This document shows, one piece after another, positions 40,320-48,753 of a stretch of 64,000 nucleotides of DNA (position 1 is the first letter of the stretch; every line of letters begins with the position of its first letter). The DNA is from Bacillus sp. es.036 (GTDB taxonomy: Bacteria > Bacillota > Bacilli > Bacillales > Guptibacillaceae). A program made the position numbers and the translations under genes. Below the pieces are notes generated by a model that saw only the letters and a list, made by a program, of their open reading frames with translations, ran no database searches and was not told the DNA's origin. The stretch lies in contig NZ_PDIZ01000001.1 in assembly GCF_002563635.1 (NCBI RefSeq), positions 372,001 to 436,000 on the forward strand, written 5' to 3'.

Positions 40320-41663
40320 ATGACAACAATTCAATTTCCAGAAACGCTGAAATGGGGCGCAGCAACCGCTTCTTATCAAATCGAAGGCGCAGCGAATGAA
40401 GATGGCCGTTCGCCGTCCATTTGGGACACGTTCTCCCATGCGCCAGGGAACGTAAAAAATGGCGATCATGGAGACGAAGCATGCAACAGCTATCATCTCT
40501 ATAAAGAAGACGTGCAGCATCTGAAGAAGTTAGGCGTAGACCTTTACCGCTTCTCCATTGCCTGGCCACGGGTTATGCCTGAAGGAAGAGGCGAGCTGAA
40601 TCCGAAGGGAGTGGCTTACTACCAAAACTTGATCGATGAGCTGATTGAAAATGGCATTGAACCAATGATCACTCTTTATCACTGGGATCTTCCTCAAGTG
40701 CTCCAGGATAAAGGCGGCTGGGAGAACCGTGACACGATTGATGCGTTTAACGAGTATGCGGTCGCAATGTTTAAAGAGTTTGGCGACAAAGTATCGAAGT
40801 GGATTACGATCAACGAACCGTGGTGTGCTTCATTCCTATCAAACTACTTAGGCGCACACGCACCTGGTAAAACGGATCTACAAGCGGGCGTCGACGTCGC
40901 ACACCATCTGATGCTTGCGCACGGAAAAGCCGTGAAATCCTTCAGAGAGCTTTTACCAGAAGGTGAAATCGGCTATGCCCCTAACACAGGATGGCTCGAG
41001 CCATTCAGTAACAAACAAGAAGATATCGACGCCTGTAAGCGAGCGATGATGTGGCAGAAGGAATGGTTCATGGATCCTGTCTTTAAAGGATCGTATCCAG
41101 AAACATTGATTACGATCTTTGAAAACCACAATGCGAAGCTAAAGCTTGAAGACGGCGACCTTGAACTCATTTCACAGCCGATCGATTTCATGGGCATTAA
41201 CTATTACACTGGTAGTCTCGGACGGTATAAAGAAGGCGAAGGGCTTTTTGAAGTAGAGGAAATTCCATTAGACTATCGAAAGACTGATATCGACTGGCCA
41301 ATCTATGCAGACGGTTTCTATAACGTCTTAACCGACCTTCACGAAACGTATGGTGATGTGCCGATCTATATTACAGAAAACGGTGCTTGCTATAACCATG
41401 AAGTAGAAGATGGAAGAGTGCATGATCAGGAACGGATCGATTACTTAAAGCAGCATTTAACTTCCTTACACCGTGCCATTGAATCCGGTGTGCCAATCAA
41501 AGGCTACATCGTTTGGTCACTGCTCGATAACTTCGAGTGGGCATTTGGCTACGAAAAGCGCTTCGGTATCATTCATGTGAACTATCGTACGTTTGAGCGC
41601 ACGCCAAAGGACAGCTATTATTGGTATCGCCAGACGATTACGAATGGGTGGTTTGAGGTTTAA
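40320..41663 (+). CDS. Family GH1 beta-glucosidase
   Basis: 447 residues, the usual length of bacterial GH1 enzymes, with ACAGGAGG before ATG. The acid/base glutamate is in TINEPW (about residue 165) and the nucleophile glutamate in YITENGA (about residue 353). The N-terminus FPETLKWGAATASYQIEGAANEDGRSPSIWDTFSHAPG and the C-terminal WSLLDNFEWAFGYEKRFG are canonical. No phosphate-binding lysine/tyrosine block of 6-phospho-glucosidases is evident, in keeping with uptake by an ABC system rather than a PTS. It hydrolyses imported cellobiose-type sugars in the cytoplasm. Confidence 0.92.
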   Translation: MTTIQFPETLKWGAATASYQIEGAANEDGRSPSIWDTFSHAPGNVKNGDHGDEACNSYHLYKEDVQHLKKLGVDLYRFSIAWPRVMPEGRGELNPKGVAYYQNLIDELIENGIEPMITLYHWDLPQVLQDKGGWENRDTIDAFNEYAVAMFKEFGDKVSKWITINEPWCASFLSNYLGAHAPGKTDLQAGVDVAHHLMLAHGKAVKSFRELLPEGEIGYAPNTGWLEPFSNKQEDIDACKRAMMWQKEWFMDPVFKGSYPETLITIFENHNAKLKLEDGDLELISQPIDFMGINYYTGSLGRYKEGEGLFEVEEIPLDYRKTDIDWPIYADGFYNVLTDLHETYGDVPIYITENGACYNHEVEDGRVHDQERIDYLKQHLTSLHRAIESGVPIKGYIVWSLLDNFEWAFGYEKRFGIIHVNYRTFERTPKDSYYWYRQTITNGWFEV

Positions 41664-41735
41664 GAGGTTAAGGTTTGAAGCTTGAGATGAGAGCAGGACT
41701 CGCCGCGGGTGCGAGGGATTTTGCTCAGTCATGAA

Positions 41736-41780
41736 CAACCAGGCAGGGGTACACGTTTTGTGTGAACTGCCTGGTTTTGT
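41736..41780 (+). terminator. Terminator of the beta-glucoside operon
   Basis: AACCAGGCAG pairs with CTGCCTGGTT around a 20-nt loop; T-rich sequence follows. Confidence 0.85.
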
Positions 41781-41867
41781 TTTTTTTATTTGAGGGTGCG
41801 GATTGTGTTTGGAGCGGTTTAGAGGTGATGGGTAGTGTGCTGGCAGTTGTTCGGTGGTCTGGGAATT

Positions 41868-41975
41868 AGAATGATTCTCGTTAGCCAATAAAATTCGATT
41901 TAGGCCAAAATAATTTCGTTTTGGACAATAAAAATGAGATTTGGCTAATATCATGAGAATTTGGCCAATAAATCG
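41868..41975. repeat. 20-bp tandem repeat array 4 with palindrome leader
   Basis: AGAATGATTCT (41868-41878), then five units (TTAGCCAATAAAA, TAGGCCAAAATAA, TTGGACAATAAAA, TTGGCTAATATC, TTGGCCAATAAA). It lies between the glucosidase terminator and the osmoprotectant operon. Confidence 0.85.
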
Positions 41976-42106
41976 TGTTTCTCCCGCTGCATGAGGCCGG
42001 ATTTGCTCATTTCACCGAGCGTTTCAAGCAGGTAAGCATCGAAAATCTGCAGAAATCCACTGCCCAAACCGAAGATCGAGCAAAAAACATAAGCTAAAGG
42101 AGTCTA

Positions 42107-42146
42107 ATCGACACCATTCGCCATATAACGGGTGGTGACAGTCACC
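42107..42146 (+). repeat. 40-bp dispersed repeat, copy 3
   Basis: ATCGACA, two bases, ATTCGCC, six bases, CGGGTGGTGACAGTCACC. Here the end forms the perfect palindrome GGTGACAGTCACC. It lies 101 nt before the start of the osmoprotectant operon. Confidence 0.75.
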
Positions 42147-42247
42147 ATTTCTGCACTTTCCTGTGTGAAAGCGCCAAAAACCGGAAGGACTATGTTACCA
42201 TTAATATTGTTGTGTTTTAGGAATAAAAAGGACAGGGAGGTGTAATT

Positions 42248-42901
42248 TTGGAAAAATGGATGAAGTTTCTTGAAGTAAATTCTTCTCGCATTTTTGATTT
42301 GACGATTGAGCACGCCATTTTAGTAGGGTTAGCTATTCTAGTAGCGCTCCTCATTGGTGTACCGCTAGGAATCTATTTAACGACAAATGACTATCTGGCC
42401 GAAACAGTTCTACAGATTGCGTCTGTTATGTTAACGATTCCAAGTATTGCGTTATTTGGTGTTATGATTCCTGTCTTCTCGATCGTAAATCAGGGGATCG
42501 GGTTTGTACCAGCTTTCGTGGCATTGGTTCTCTATGCCCAGCTACCGATTATTCGGAATACATACACCGCGATTCGTAACGTTAATCCTCAAATGAGGGA
42601 TGCTGCAATTGGGCTCGGGATGAAGCCCATCCAACGTTTGTTTCGAGTAGAGATTCCAAATGCGTTTCCAGTGATTATGGCTGGTATTCGCACCGCTGTT
42701 GTCATCAATATTGGCATCGGCGTCATCGCTGCTTATATCGGAGCGGGTGGTCTTGGCGTATTAATTACGCAAGGCATCTCACGAGGAGATAACTATTTGA
42801 TCATTACTGGCTCGGTTGCTGTTGCAATTCTAGCTATGATTGCTGATGGCATCTTACTATGGATTCAAAAACGGTACACACCGAAGAGCATTGCTAATTA
42901 A
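42248..42901 (+). CDS. OpuC-type osmoprotectant ABC permease (1)
   Basis: 217 residues, TTG start with AGGGAGGTG 7 nt upstream. About five membrane segments and the conserved cytoplasmic loop NPQMRDAAIGLGMKPIQRLFRVEIPNAFPVIMAGIRTAVV (about residues 116-152), typical of OpuCB/OpuBB permeases for glycine betaine, carnitine or choline. First gene of a four-gene operon in the order permease, ATPase, permease, binding protein. The substrate range cannot be read from the permease. Confidence 0.87.
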   Translation: MEKWMKFLEVNSSRIFDLTIEHAILVGLAILVALLIGVPLGIYLTTNDYLAETVLQIASVMLTIPSIALFGVMIPVFSIVNQGIGFVPAFVALVLYAQLPIIRNTYTAIRNVNPQMRDAAIGLGMKPIQRLFRVEIPNAFPVIMAGIRTAVVINIGIGVIAAYIGAGGLGVLITQGISRGDNYLIITGSVAVAILAMIADGILLWIQKRYTPKSIAN

Positions 42902-42917
42902 GGAGTGAGGTGTAGGG

Positions 42918-43913
42918 ATGATTACGTTTGACAAAACAACGAAAACATACGAAGGCAATGTCACCGCCGTCAAAGGGGTAGATTTTACTGTAGAAAAAGG
43001 TGAAATTGTGGTTCTGTTAGGCCCATCCGGCTGCGGAAAAACGACATTGCTCCGAATGGTTAACCGACTTGAAACGATATCAGATGGGAAAATCACGATT
43101 GATGGACAAGATTCTATGTCACTAAACCAAACGGCCTTAAGAAGAAAAATTGGCTACGTGATCCAAAGCAATGGCTTGTTCCCGAACATGACAATTGAAG
43201 AGAATACGATGATCGTTCCGGATCTCTTAGGCTGGAGCAAGAAGGATAAGAAAGAGCGGTTCCACAAGCTCATGGAGATGATTGGATTAAGCGGAGAGAA
43301 ATTTGGAAAGCGTTATCCGCATGAGCTTTCCGGAGGGCAGCAGCAGCGCATCGGAGTTATCCGCGCATTAGCGGCAGATCCCCCAGTTATGCTCATGGAC
43401 GAACCTTTTGGAGCGCTTGATCCGATTATCCGTGAAAAAATTCAGGACGAATTTTTGCAAATTCAACAGGAAGTAAAGAAAACGATTTTGTTTGTCAGTC
43501 ACGATATAGACGAAGCGATCAAAATGGCCGATAAAATTGTGCTTCTTCGTGGTGGAGAGCTGATGCAATATGACACGCCTTCCGAAATGCTGGTCCGTCC
43601 TAAGAATGAATTCGTTCGAGAGTTCTTTGGAAAAGACAGGGCTATTAAAAGCTTAAGTTTACATACAATCCAGGACCTTAGAGAAATGATTGGTCTTGCG
43701 GAATTTGATGATGCGATTGCTGACACAAAGACGATTAATGTAAACCATGATCTCCGAAACACCTTATCCATGTTACTGAACCAGGAAGCGGATCAGGTGA
43801 TTGTAAGTGATAATGACGGAAAGAAGCTCGGTGCGATCACGATTGATATTGTTCAGAAATACCTTCATTACGAAATCAAAGCAAAACCAGCCCCAGTTCT
43901 AGAGGGGGTATAA
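42918..43913 (+). CDS. OpuC-type osmoprotectant ABC ATPase
   Basis: 331 residues, GGAGTGAGG upstream of ATG. Walker A GPSGCGKTT (about residue 36), Q-loop QSNGLFPNMT, signature LSGGQQQR, Walker B VMLMDEPFGALDP and the switch histidine in FVSHDIDEA. The C-terminal 90 residues hold a single CBS-like module (VNHDLRNTLSMLLNQEADQVIVSDNDGKKLGAITIDIVQKYL), the ionic-strength or nucleotide-sensing type found in OpuCA/OpuA ATPases, which often have two. Next gene begins 1 nt after the stop. Confidence 0.9.
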   Translation: MITFDKTTKTYEGNVTAVKGVDFTVEKGEIVVLLGPSGCGKTTLLRMVNRLETISDGKITIDGQDSMSLNQTALRRKIGYVIQSNGLFPNMTIEENTMIVPDLLGWSKKDKKERFHKLMEMIGLSGEKFGKRYPHELSGGQQQRIGVIRALAADPPVMLMDEPFGALDPIIREKIQDEFLQIQQEVKKTILFVSHDIDEAIKMADKIVLLRGGELMQYDTPSEMLVRPKNEFVREFFGKDRAIKSLSLHTIQDLREMIGLAEFDDAIADTKTINVNHDLRNTLSMLLNQEADQVIVSDNDGKKLGAITIDIVQKYLHYEIKAKPAPVLEGV

Positions 43914-43914
43914 C

Positions 43915-44652
43915 ATGAATAAGAAGAGGGTTATTAGTCTTGTTGTACGCTATTCCGTATATGGGCTGGTCGCGTTGTTCTTCTTTTGGGCGATCCGTAA
44001 CCACTATTTTGATTACATTTTTACAGAATCCACAACATTTTGGCATTTAGTTAAACAGCACTTACAGCTTGTTCTTGTTTCATCGGTGCTTGCCTTACTC
44101 ATTGCCATACCTGGTGGAATTCTCGTTACACGGAAGCCATTTAGACGAGCGGAGTGGGTTGTCTCAAATACCGTAAACCTCGGTCAAACGATTCCCAGTC
44201 TTGCCGTGCTAGCTCTGATGATCAGTATTCTTGGAATTGGGTTTCAAACAGCCGTATTTGCCCTGTTTATCTATTCACTTCTGCCGATGTATCGAAATAC
44301 TGTCGCCGGAATTGATTCCATTGATGAAAATTTAATTGATGCAGCGAGAGGAATGGGGATGAAGCCCATCCAAATTCTTTTCAGAATCGAATTACCGAAT
44401 GCAGCCTACTCCATCTTAGCTGGGGTTCGAACAGCGATCGTTTTAAATATCGGAACGGCTGCGCTTGCTTATGTCGTCGGTGGAGGCGGTCTTGGGGTAT
44501 GGATTTTCACTGGCATTCAGCTGTTTGATAATGGCTACTTAATTTCCGGTGCGATCCCTGTTACGCTACTCGCCATTTTTGTCGACTATTTGCTTCGACT
44601 TCTCGAGCGTCTAATCGTTCCTGAAGGGTCAAAACCGTCACAAGAATTGTAA
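43915..44652 (+). CDS. OpuC-type osmoprotectant ABC permease (2)
   Basis: 245 residues, AGAGGGGGT upstream. Membrane segments at about residues 10-27, 45-65, 77-110 and near the C-terminus, with the ATPase-contact loop DENLIDAARGMGMKPIQILFRIELPNAAYSILAGVRTAIV. It shares the MGMKPIQ-LFR-E-PNA core with the first permease of the operon, so they are paralogous halves of a heterodimeric channel. Confidence 0.88.
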   Translation: MNKKRVISLVVRYSVYGLVALFFFWAIRNHYFDYIFTESTTFWHLVKQHLQLVLVSSVLALLIAIPGGILVTRKPFRRAEWVVSNTVNLGQTIPSLAVLALMISILGIGFQTAVFALFIYSLLPMYRNTVAGIDSIDENLIDAARGMGMKPIQILFRIELPNAAYSILAGVRTAIVLNIGTAALAYVVGGGGLGVWIFTGIQLFDNGYLISGAIPVTLLAIFVDYLLRLLERLIVPEGSKPSQEL

Positions 44653-44671
44653 TGTGTTAGGAGGTGTTGAT

Positions 44672-45583
44672 GTGAAAAGTAAGATACTTAGTGGAATCAT
44701 CATCGTTATGATCTTAACGATGATAACATCCTGCTCAACGGTTGGAATTGGCGGGAAGCCAATTTCTGTTGGTGGGAAGAACTATACCGAACAGTACTTG
44801 CTCTCAGAAATGACTGCTTTCCTTCTTGAGGATGCCGGTTATGATGTGAAGCAAATGAATAATTTGAGTAGTACCGTTGTGCGTAAAGCCCTAGAGAATG
44901 AGCAGGTCGACTTAATGTGGGAATACACGGGTACGGCGCTTCTTACCTACATGGGGCAGGATACCATCGCTGATCCTGAAAAAGCGTTTCAGCGGGTAAA
45001 AGAAATTGATGGGAAAGAAAATGATATCCATTGGATGAACATGTCTAACGTAAACAACACGTACGCGCTCGCCATGAGAGAAGAACAGGCGAAAGAGTTA
45101 GGGATTCAATCCATCAGTGATCTCGCAGCTTATATGAATGATCATCCTGGCGAGCTTTCCATTGCCTCTGACGCCGAGTTTGCGAACCGTCCCGATGGCA
45201 TTCCTGGGGTAGAAAAAACGTACGGATTTAAGTTCGATACAAATCAAATCAATCAGATGGACATTGGATTAACACAACGAGCATTAGACAATGGCGATGT
45301 TGACATATCGGTCGCTTTTGAAACCGATCCCACCATTGTCGAATATAACTTAATTACGCTCAAGGATGACAAGAATTTCTTTCCTCCTTATACAGCAGCA
45401 GTGACAATTAATGAAGACGTCTATGAAAAATATCCAGAAGTAAAAGAAATCACAAAACCACTTGCTGAACAGCTAAACAGCGACATCATGCGAGAATTAA
45501 ACTACAAGGTAGACATTGAAGGAAACAGTGTCTCTGTCGTTGCGTATGATTGGCTTGTGGAGAATGGGTTATTGGAAGAGTAA
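44672..45583 (+). CDS. Osmoprotectant-binding lipoprotein (OpuCC type)
   Basis: 303 residues from GTG 44672 (TTAGGAGGTG upstream). The lipoprotein signal ends at TSC (about residue 22). The mature domain begins ISVGGKNYTEQYLLSEMTAFLLEDAGYDV, with VDLMWEYTGTALLTYMGQD and DIGLTQRALDNGDVDISVAFETDPTI, the pattern of the OpuAC/ProX-like quaternary-amine binding proteins. With its two permeases and ATPase it forms a complete importer for compatible solutes such as glycine betaine, carnitine or choline. Confidence 0.88.
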   Translation: MKSKILSGIIIVMILTMITSCSTVGIGGKPISVGGKNYTEQYLLSEMTAFLLEDAGYDVKQMNNLSSTVVRKALENEQVDLMWEYTGTALLTYMGQDTIADPEKAFQRVKEIDGKENDIHWMNMSNVNNTYALAMREEQAKELGIQSISDLAAYMNDHPGELSIASDAEFANRPDGIPGVEKTYGFKFDTNQINQMDIGLTQRALDNGDVDISVAFETDPTIVEYNLITLKDDKNFFPPYTAAVTINEDVYEKYPEVKEITKPLAEQLNSDIMRELNYKVDIEGNSVSVVAYDWLVENGLLEE

Positions 45584-45587
45584 ACAT

Positions 45588-45630
45588 AAAGGCCTTTCCC
45601 TCAGTGTAATGAGGAGAAAGGCTTTTTTTA
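45588..45630 (+). terminator. Terminator of the osmoprotectant operon
   Basis: AAAGGCCTTTCCCTC pairs with GAGGAGAAAGGCTTT and is followed by a T run. Confidence 0.8.
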
Positions 45631-45771
45631 TGTAGAAAGAAGTTTCTACTGGTGAACAAAGAAGTCTGCTATTTCAATGATTTTTTTCATTAGAAAGCGA
45701 GGTTTCCCTTGAAAGTAAAGCAAGGAAGACTTTGTACGGACACACATGCCTGCCGTTCGTGTGCCGCGGTT

Positions 45772-45840
45772 AGAATGATTCTAGTTAGCTAATAAAAGTG
45801 GAGTTTGGACAATATATCTGGAATTTGGCTAATAAAGTGT
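45772..45840. repeat. 20-bp tandem repeat array 5 with palindrome leader (three units)
   Basis: AGAATGATTCT (45772-45782), then TTAGCTAATAAAA, TTGGACAATATA and TTGGCTAATAAA units. It is the shortest of the five arrays and lies between the osmoprotectant operon and the SDR gene. Confidence 0.8.
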
Positions 45841-46016
45841 GAATCTCATATCCATCGTGAGTAGGAGAGACCTTCCAATAGAGGATAAATGCGAGACTGA
45901 CGGGAAAGTGAGGAGCTTTTCCGGATTTAACTGGCATTCCTTCGTTCTTTGTTTAAGATCCGATTCGAGTGGGAACAATCTCACATACACGATAATACAG
46001 ATCGGAGGAAGAGCAA

Positions 46017-46802
46017 ATGAGCAAAACGATTTTTATCACAGGGGCCGGAAGTGGACTTGCGCGAGGAGCTTCTCTTGGTCTTGCCAAAAAAGGACATAAA
46101 ATTATTGCAACAACTGAATTAACGTCACAAAAAACAGATTTGCTTCGCGAAGCTCGTGAGCAGGAGTTAGATATTGAGGTATTCAAACTCGATATCACGA
46201 ACGAGCGGGATCGCGAACAGATTCGTAAGTATGATTTTGATGTGTTTGTAGCGAATGCTGCCATTAATGAAGGTGGACCTCTTAGTGAAGTGCCGATGGA
46301 CCGTTTCCGCGCTTTATTTGAAGTGAATGTGTTTGCCACGCTTGAAACAGCGCAGATCGCAGCACAGGAATTTGTGAAAAAACGGAGTGGGAAAATTGTC
46401 TTCATGAGTTCAATGGCAGGTATTTCCGCGACGCCGTTCGTCGGGCCTTACACCGCGACAAAACATGCGCTTGAAGGCATTGCCCAAACAATGCAAGGCG
46501 AGCTAAAGGAATTTGGCGTACAAGTGGCGACCATCAACCCCGGCGCTTATGACACGGGCTTTAACAAACGAAGCGCAGAAGAAAAGTGGAAATGGTACGA
46601 TGAAGAGAAGAACTTTACACCTAAAGTAGAAATGGAGAAGCAGGATGCTGCATTGAATGATTTGTTTGATCCGAAAGACATGATCGACAAAATGATTGAA
46701 ATCATCCCGGCTGACCACCATAAATTCAGAACCGTTCATCCTAAGGAAACAGAAGAGCAGTTGAAGAAAACCCAACAAGAGCGTTGGGACATGGAAATTT
46801 AG
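46017..46802 (+). CDS. SDR-family oxidoreductase
   Basis: 261 residues, ATCGGAGG site before ATG. TGAGSGLARGASLGLAKKGH is the cofactor loop (the last glycine of TGxxxGxG is replaced by alanine), VANAAINEGG the NAG-like motif, SSMAGISATPFVGPYTATKHALEG the Ser-Tyr-Lys active site. The long C-terminal region (KMIEIIPADHHKFRTVHPKETEEQLKKTQQERWDMEI) is typical of the retinol-dehydrogenase-like SDR subgroup. Substrate not deducible. A strong terminator follows. Confidence 0.85.
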   Translation: MSKTIFITGAGSGLARGASLGLAKKGHKIIATTELTSQKTDLLREAREQELDIEVFKLDITNERDREQIRKYDFDVFVANAAINEGGPLSEVPMDRFRALFEVNVFATLETAQIAAQEFVKKRSGKIVFMSSMAGISATPFVGPYTATKHALEGIAQTMQGELKEFGVQVATINPGAYDTGFNKRSAEEKWKWYDEEKNFTPKVEMEKQDAALNDLFDPKDMIDKMIEIIPADHHKFRTVHPKETEEQLKKTQQERWDMEI

Positions 46803-46823
46803 TTCATAGAGAAGGATAAAATA

Positions 46824-46881
46824 TAGCCAGTGCCTTTTACCTCATGTGCGAAAGCATGCGGGGGAGGTACTGGCTTTTTTG
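46824..46881 (+). terminator. Terminator after the SDR gene
   Basis: AGCCAGTGCC pairs with GGTACTGGCT around an inner GCATG-containing stem and ends in TTTTTT. Confidence 0.8.
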
Positions 46882-47184
46882 TAGCTTATTGTAAGAGGAG
46901 AGGTTGGGAGAAGGCGTTTGGAAAACTCTGCTTCACCACAATGGTTGCTTTTTGGATAGTTTCAGTATCATACGTTTCTGCCTTGTAATGATACGGTAGT
47001 GATTGATAATAGTCTCTCAGGAAGGAAAAGAAGTAGTGTAGCACGCAAATAGTGGGAAAGATGTTAATTTGCCAGTCTCAAAATATTTGAGAAGTAGGTT
47101 TCCTATATGAGGTTAAGTGGTAGTTAAGATAGAAAGTTACAATATTTGGATGGTGTGAGAATAGGAGATTTGAAGGGGGTAAAC
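46882..47184. other. Intergenic region, nothing clear
   Basis: About 300 bp without a supported gene. A GTATCAT/ATGATAC inverted repeat at about 46967-46995 is the only structure I noticed. Confidence 0.35.
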
Positions 47185-47361
47185 ATGTCTTTTGGTAAGA
47201 GGTTCCTTATTACATGGTTGATTGTAATGGTATTAATGATCATTGAGTATGTGTTTTTGCCTGATCATGTCATTATAAAGGGTCTTGCACTAGGTTTAAC
47301 AAGCATGACAGTTGTGACCGTTTTGAACAAACTGTATCCCACAAAAGAAAAAACGAATTGA
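47185..47361 (+). CDS. Small two-helix membrane protein
   Basis: 58 residues from ATG 47185 (AAGGGGG 5-6 nt upstream); the frame is open from 47146 without a site. Hydrophobic segments at about residues 6-24 and 28-46, short basic ends. The final LYPTKEKTN is polar. No family recognised. Confidence 0.6.
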   Translation: MSFGKRFLITWLIVMVLMIIEYVFLPDHVIIKGLALGLTSMTVVTVLNKLYPTKEKTN

Positions 47362-47374
47362 TTTTCATAACTAG

Positions 47375-47500
47375 ATTGAACATAACTTTGATGGTCAGGC
47401 AAATAAGGCGTTAGTGCAGCGGTTTGAGGAAAATGAGTTGAAGTTAATTAAGATGAAGATGATGTATGAAATGTTGCATGACAGTATTAAAGTTAGGTGA
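47375..47500 (+). pseudogene. C-terminal relic of an unknown gene
   Basis: A 41-codon open stretch without a start or ribosome site reads DGQANKALVQRFEENELKLIKMKMMYEMLHDSIKVR, an amphipathic helix that looks like genuine coding sequence. It ends in TGA immediately before a good terminator (47501-47535), as a real gene would. The 5' part is missing. Confidence 0.4.
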
Positions 47501-47535
47501 GGGACGTCTCTGGATAGGAGAGGTCCTTTTATTTT
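47501..47535 (+). terminator. Terminator after the relic
   Basis: GGACGTCTC and GAGAGGTCC arms with one bulge each, then TTTTATTTTT. Confidence 0.7.
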
Positions 47536-47742
47536 TGCTTTTCGTAGGTTAGTAGAGTAAAGAGTGTTATAGGTAATATATATTGATTTAAATTTCTAGA
47601 AGTGCAATTGAATGGAGAGCTTATAGCTTGTTAACAGGAGAATTAAAACTAAAAATTGTTAGCAACACGCACCCGATTTCGCTTATGTCTTTGAAATTAA
47701 CAGCAATTGTTCGTAGTAAAGTGTTGAATAAAGAAAGAGAGG

Positions 47743-47779
47743 AAAAGCTAACTTCAGTAAGACGGAAGTTAGCTTTTTA
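47743..47779 (+). terminator. Orphan terminator upstream of sigY
   Basis: AAAAGCTAACTTC pairs perfectly with GAAGTTAGCTTTT around a 9-nt loop, T run after. The frame that runs through it from TTG 47628 is therefore doubtful; an untranslated RNA or a lost gene may end here. Confidence 0.75.
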
Positions 47780-47832
47780 TGTATCATTTGTTGAAAGGGT
47801 TATTGATAAAGCTAAATAAATTTAAATTCAAA

Positions 47833-47858
47833 TGAACGATTTCTAAGAGGTTAGCGTC
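47833..47858 (+). promoter_or_regulatory. SigY-type promoter of the sigY operon
   Basis: TGAACG at 47833-47838 and CGTC at 47855-47858 are separated by exactly 16 nt, matching the autoregulatory SigY promoter form known from B. subtilis. It ends 30 nt before the sigY ATG, with AAAGGAG between. Confidence 0.75.
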
Positions 47859-47887
47859 ATATAAAGGCAGGTAAAGGAGAGGATTGT

Positions 47888-48424
47888 ATGGAACGCGAGG
47901 AGGAGATTCAATTAATTCTGCAGGCACAAGGCGGAGACGATCATGCGTTCACTCAGCTTTTTCAGTGCTATTATGCTTTCCTCTACAAATATCTTTTAAA
48001 GCTAACCTTAAATGAAGAGACTAGCGTCGATCTTGCTCAGGAAACCATGATGAAGTGTTATGTCAAACTTTCTTCTTATAAAGGAGAAGGGAAGTTCTCG
48101 ACGTGGATGATTTCGATCGCTTCTAGGCTTTACATTGACATGCTTCGGAAAGAAAAACGAGAAAAGAAATGGATAGATGAAGAGAAACGTTCCCTGTCGC
48201 GAAAGCTAGCGTGGGACTCGAGTACAAAAGGAATGAATTGGAGCGATCTTTTCACAGATTTTAATACGTTAGACTCCACGCTCAGAGTTCCGATCTTGTT
48301 ACGGCATTATTATGGCTACTCGTATGATGAAATTGGGAAAATGCTCGGGATACGTACAGGGACAGTGAAATCCAGGGTGCATACAGGTTTACGGAAGTTA
48401 CGAAAGGAGTTGGATACGCCGTGA
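47888..48424 (+). CDS. sigY: ECF RNA polymerase sigma factor SigY
   Basis: 178 residues, exactly the length of B. subtilis SigY, with GTAAAGGAGAGG before ATG. Region 2 is LFQCYYAFLYKYLLKLTLNEETSVDLAQETMMKCYVKLSSYKGEGKFSTWMISIASRLYIDMLRKEKR (about residues 22-92). Region 4 is LRVPILLRHYYGYSYDEIGKMLGIRTGTVKSRVHTGLRKLRKEL (about residues 130-174), with its helix-turn-helix. The five genes that follow are the yxlCDEFG set in the same order as in B. subtilis. The SigY-like promoter upstream shows autoregulation. SigY supports maintenance of a prophage-related phenotype and responds to nitrogen starvation in some reports; the signal here is unknown. Confidence 0.9.
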   Translation: MEREEEIQLILQAQGGDDHAFTQLFQCYYAFLYKYLLKLTLNEETSVDLAQETMMKCYVKLSSYKGEGKFSTWMISIASRLYIDMLRKEKREKKWIDEEKRSLSRKLAWDSSTKGMNWSDLFTDFNTLDSTLRVPILLRHYYGYSYDEIGKMLGIRTGTVKSRVHTGLRKLRKELDTP

Positions 48425-48753
48425 ATGACAAGGAAGAAGAAAAAATTGTTCAACACCTTAAGCAGGATTGGCAGCATATCGATGATCTTGGAAAAGAATC
48501 ACTTTCTCAGATTGATATGGAGAAGCAATTAGTCCTGTTTCAACAAAAAAAGAAAAAAGCGTTTTATCGCGAAAGTGCGCTCTTTTTGTTAACGGCGGTG
48601 GTGATTTTAACCGTAGTTATGATAAGTCTTTTCGAAGCTCCACTATTCTTTTTGTACTTCCAGATCATTGCAAGCCTGATTGCTCCTTTTGCTGTCTATT
48701 TCACCTATAAGAAAGTGAATAAGAAAGGAATGTTCGGTCATGACAAACCTTGA
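48421..48753 (+). CDS. yxlC: YxlC-like negative regulator of SigY
   Basis: 110 residues, GTG start overlapping the sigY stop by 4 nt (GTGA), so translation is coupled. The acidic cytoplasmic N-terminal half (MNDKEEEKIVQHLKQDWQHIDDLGKESLSQIDMEKQL) precedes two membrane segments (about residues 54-73 and 78-97). B. subtilis YxlC (106) is part of the membrane anti-sigma complex with YxlD. This assignment rests on gene order, length and topology. Confidence 0.8.
   Translation: MNDKEEEKIVQHLKQDWQHIDDLGKESLSQIDMEKQLVLFQQKKKKAFYRESALFLLTAVVILTVVMISLFEAPLFFLYFQIIASLIAPFAVYFTYKKVNKKGMFGHDKP

Noticed and set aside
45839-46099. 86-codon frame overlapping the SDR start
   Set aside because: It overlaps the better-supported SDR gene in another frame and starts without a ribosome site.
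47628-47819. 63-codon TTG frame before sigY
   Set aside because: Its last third is the perfect terminator hairpin at 47743-47779, and it overlaps nothing recognisable.
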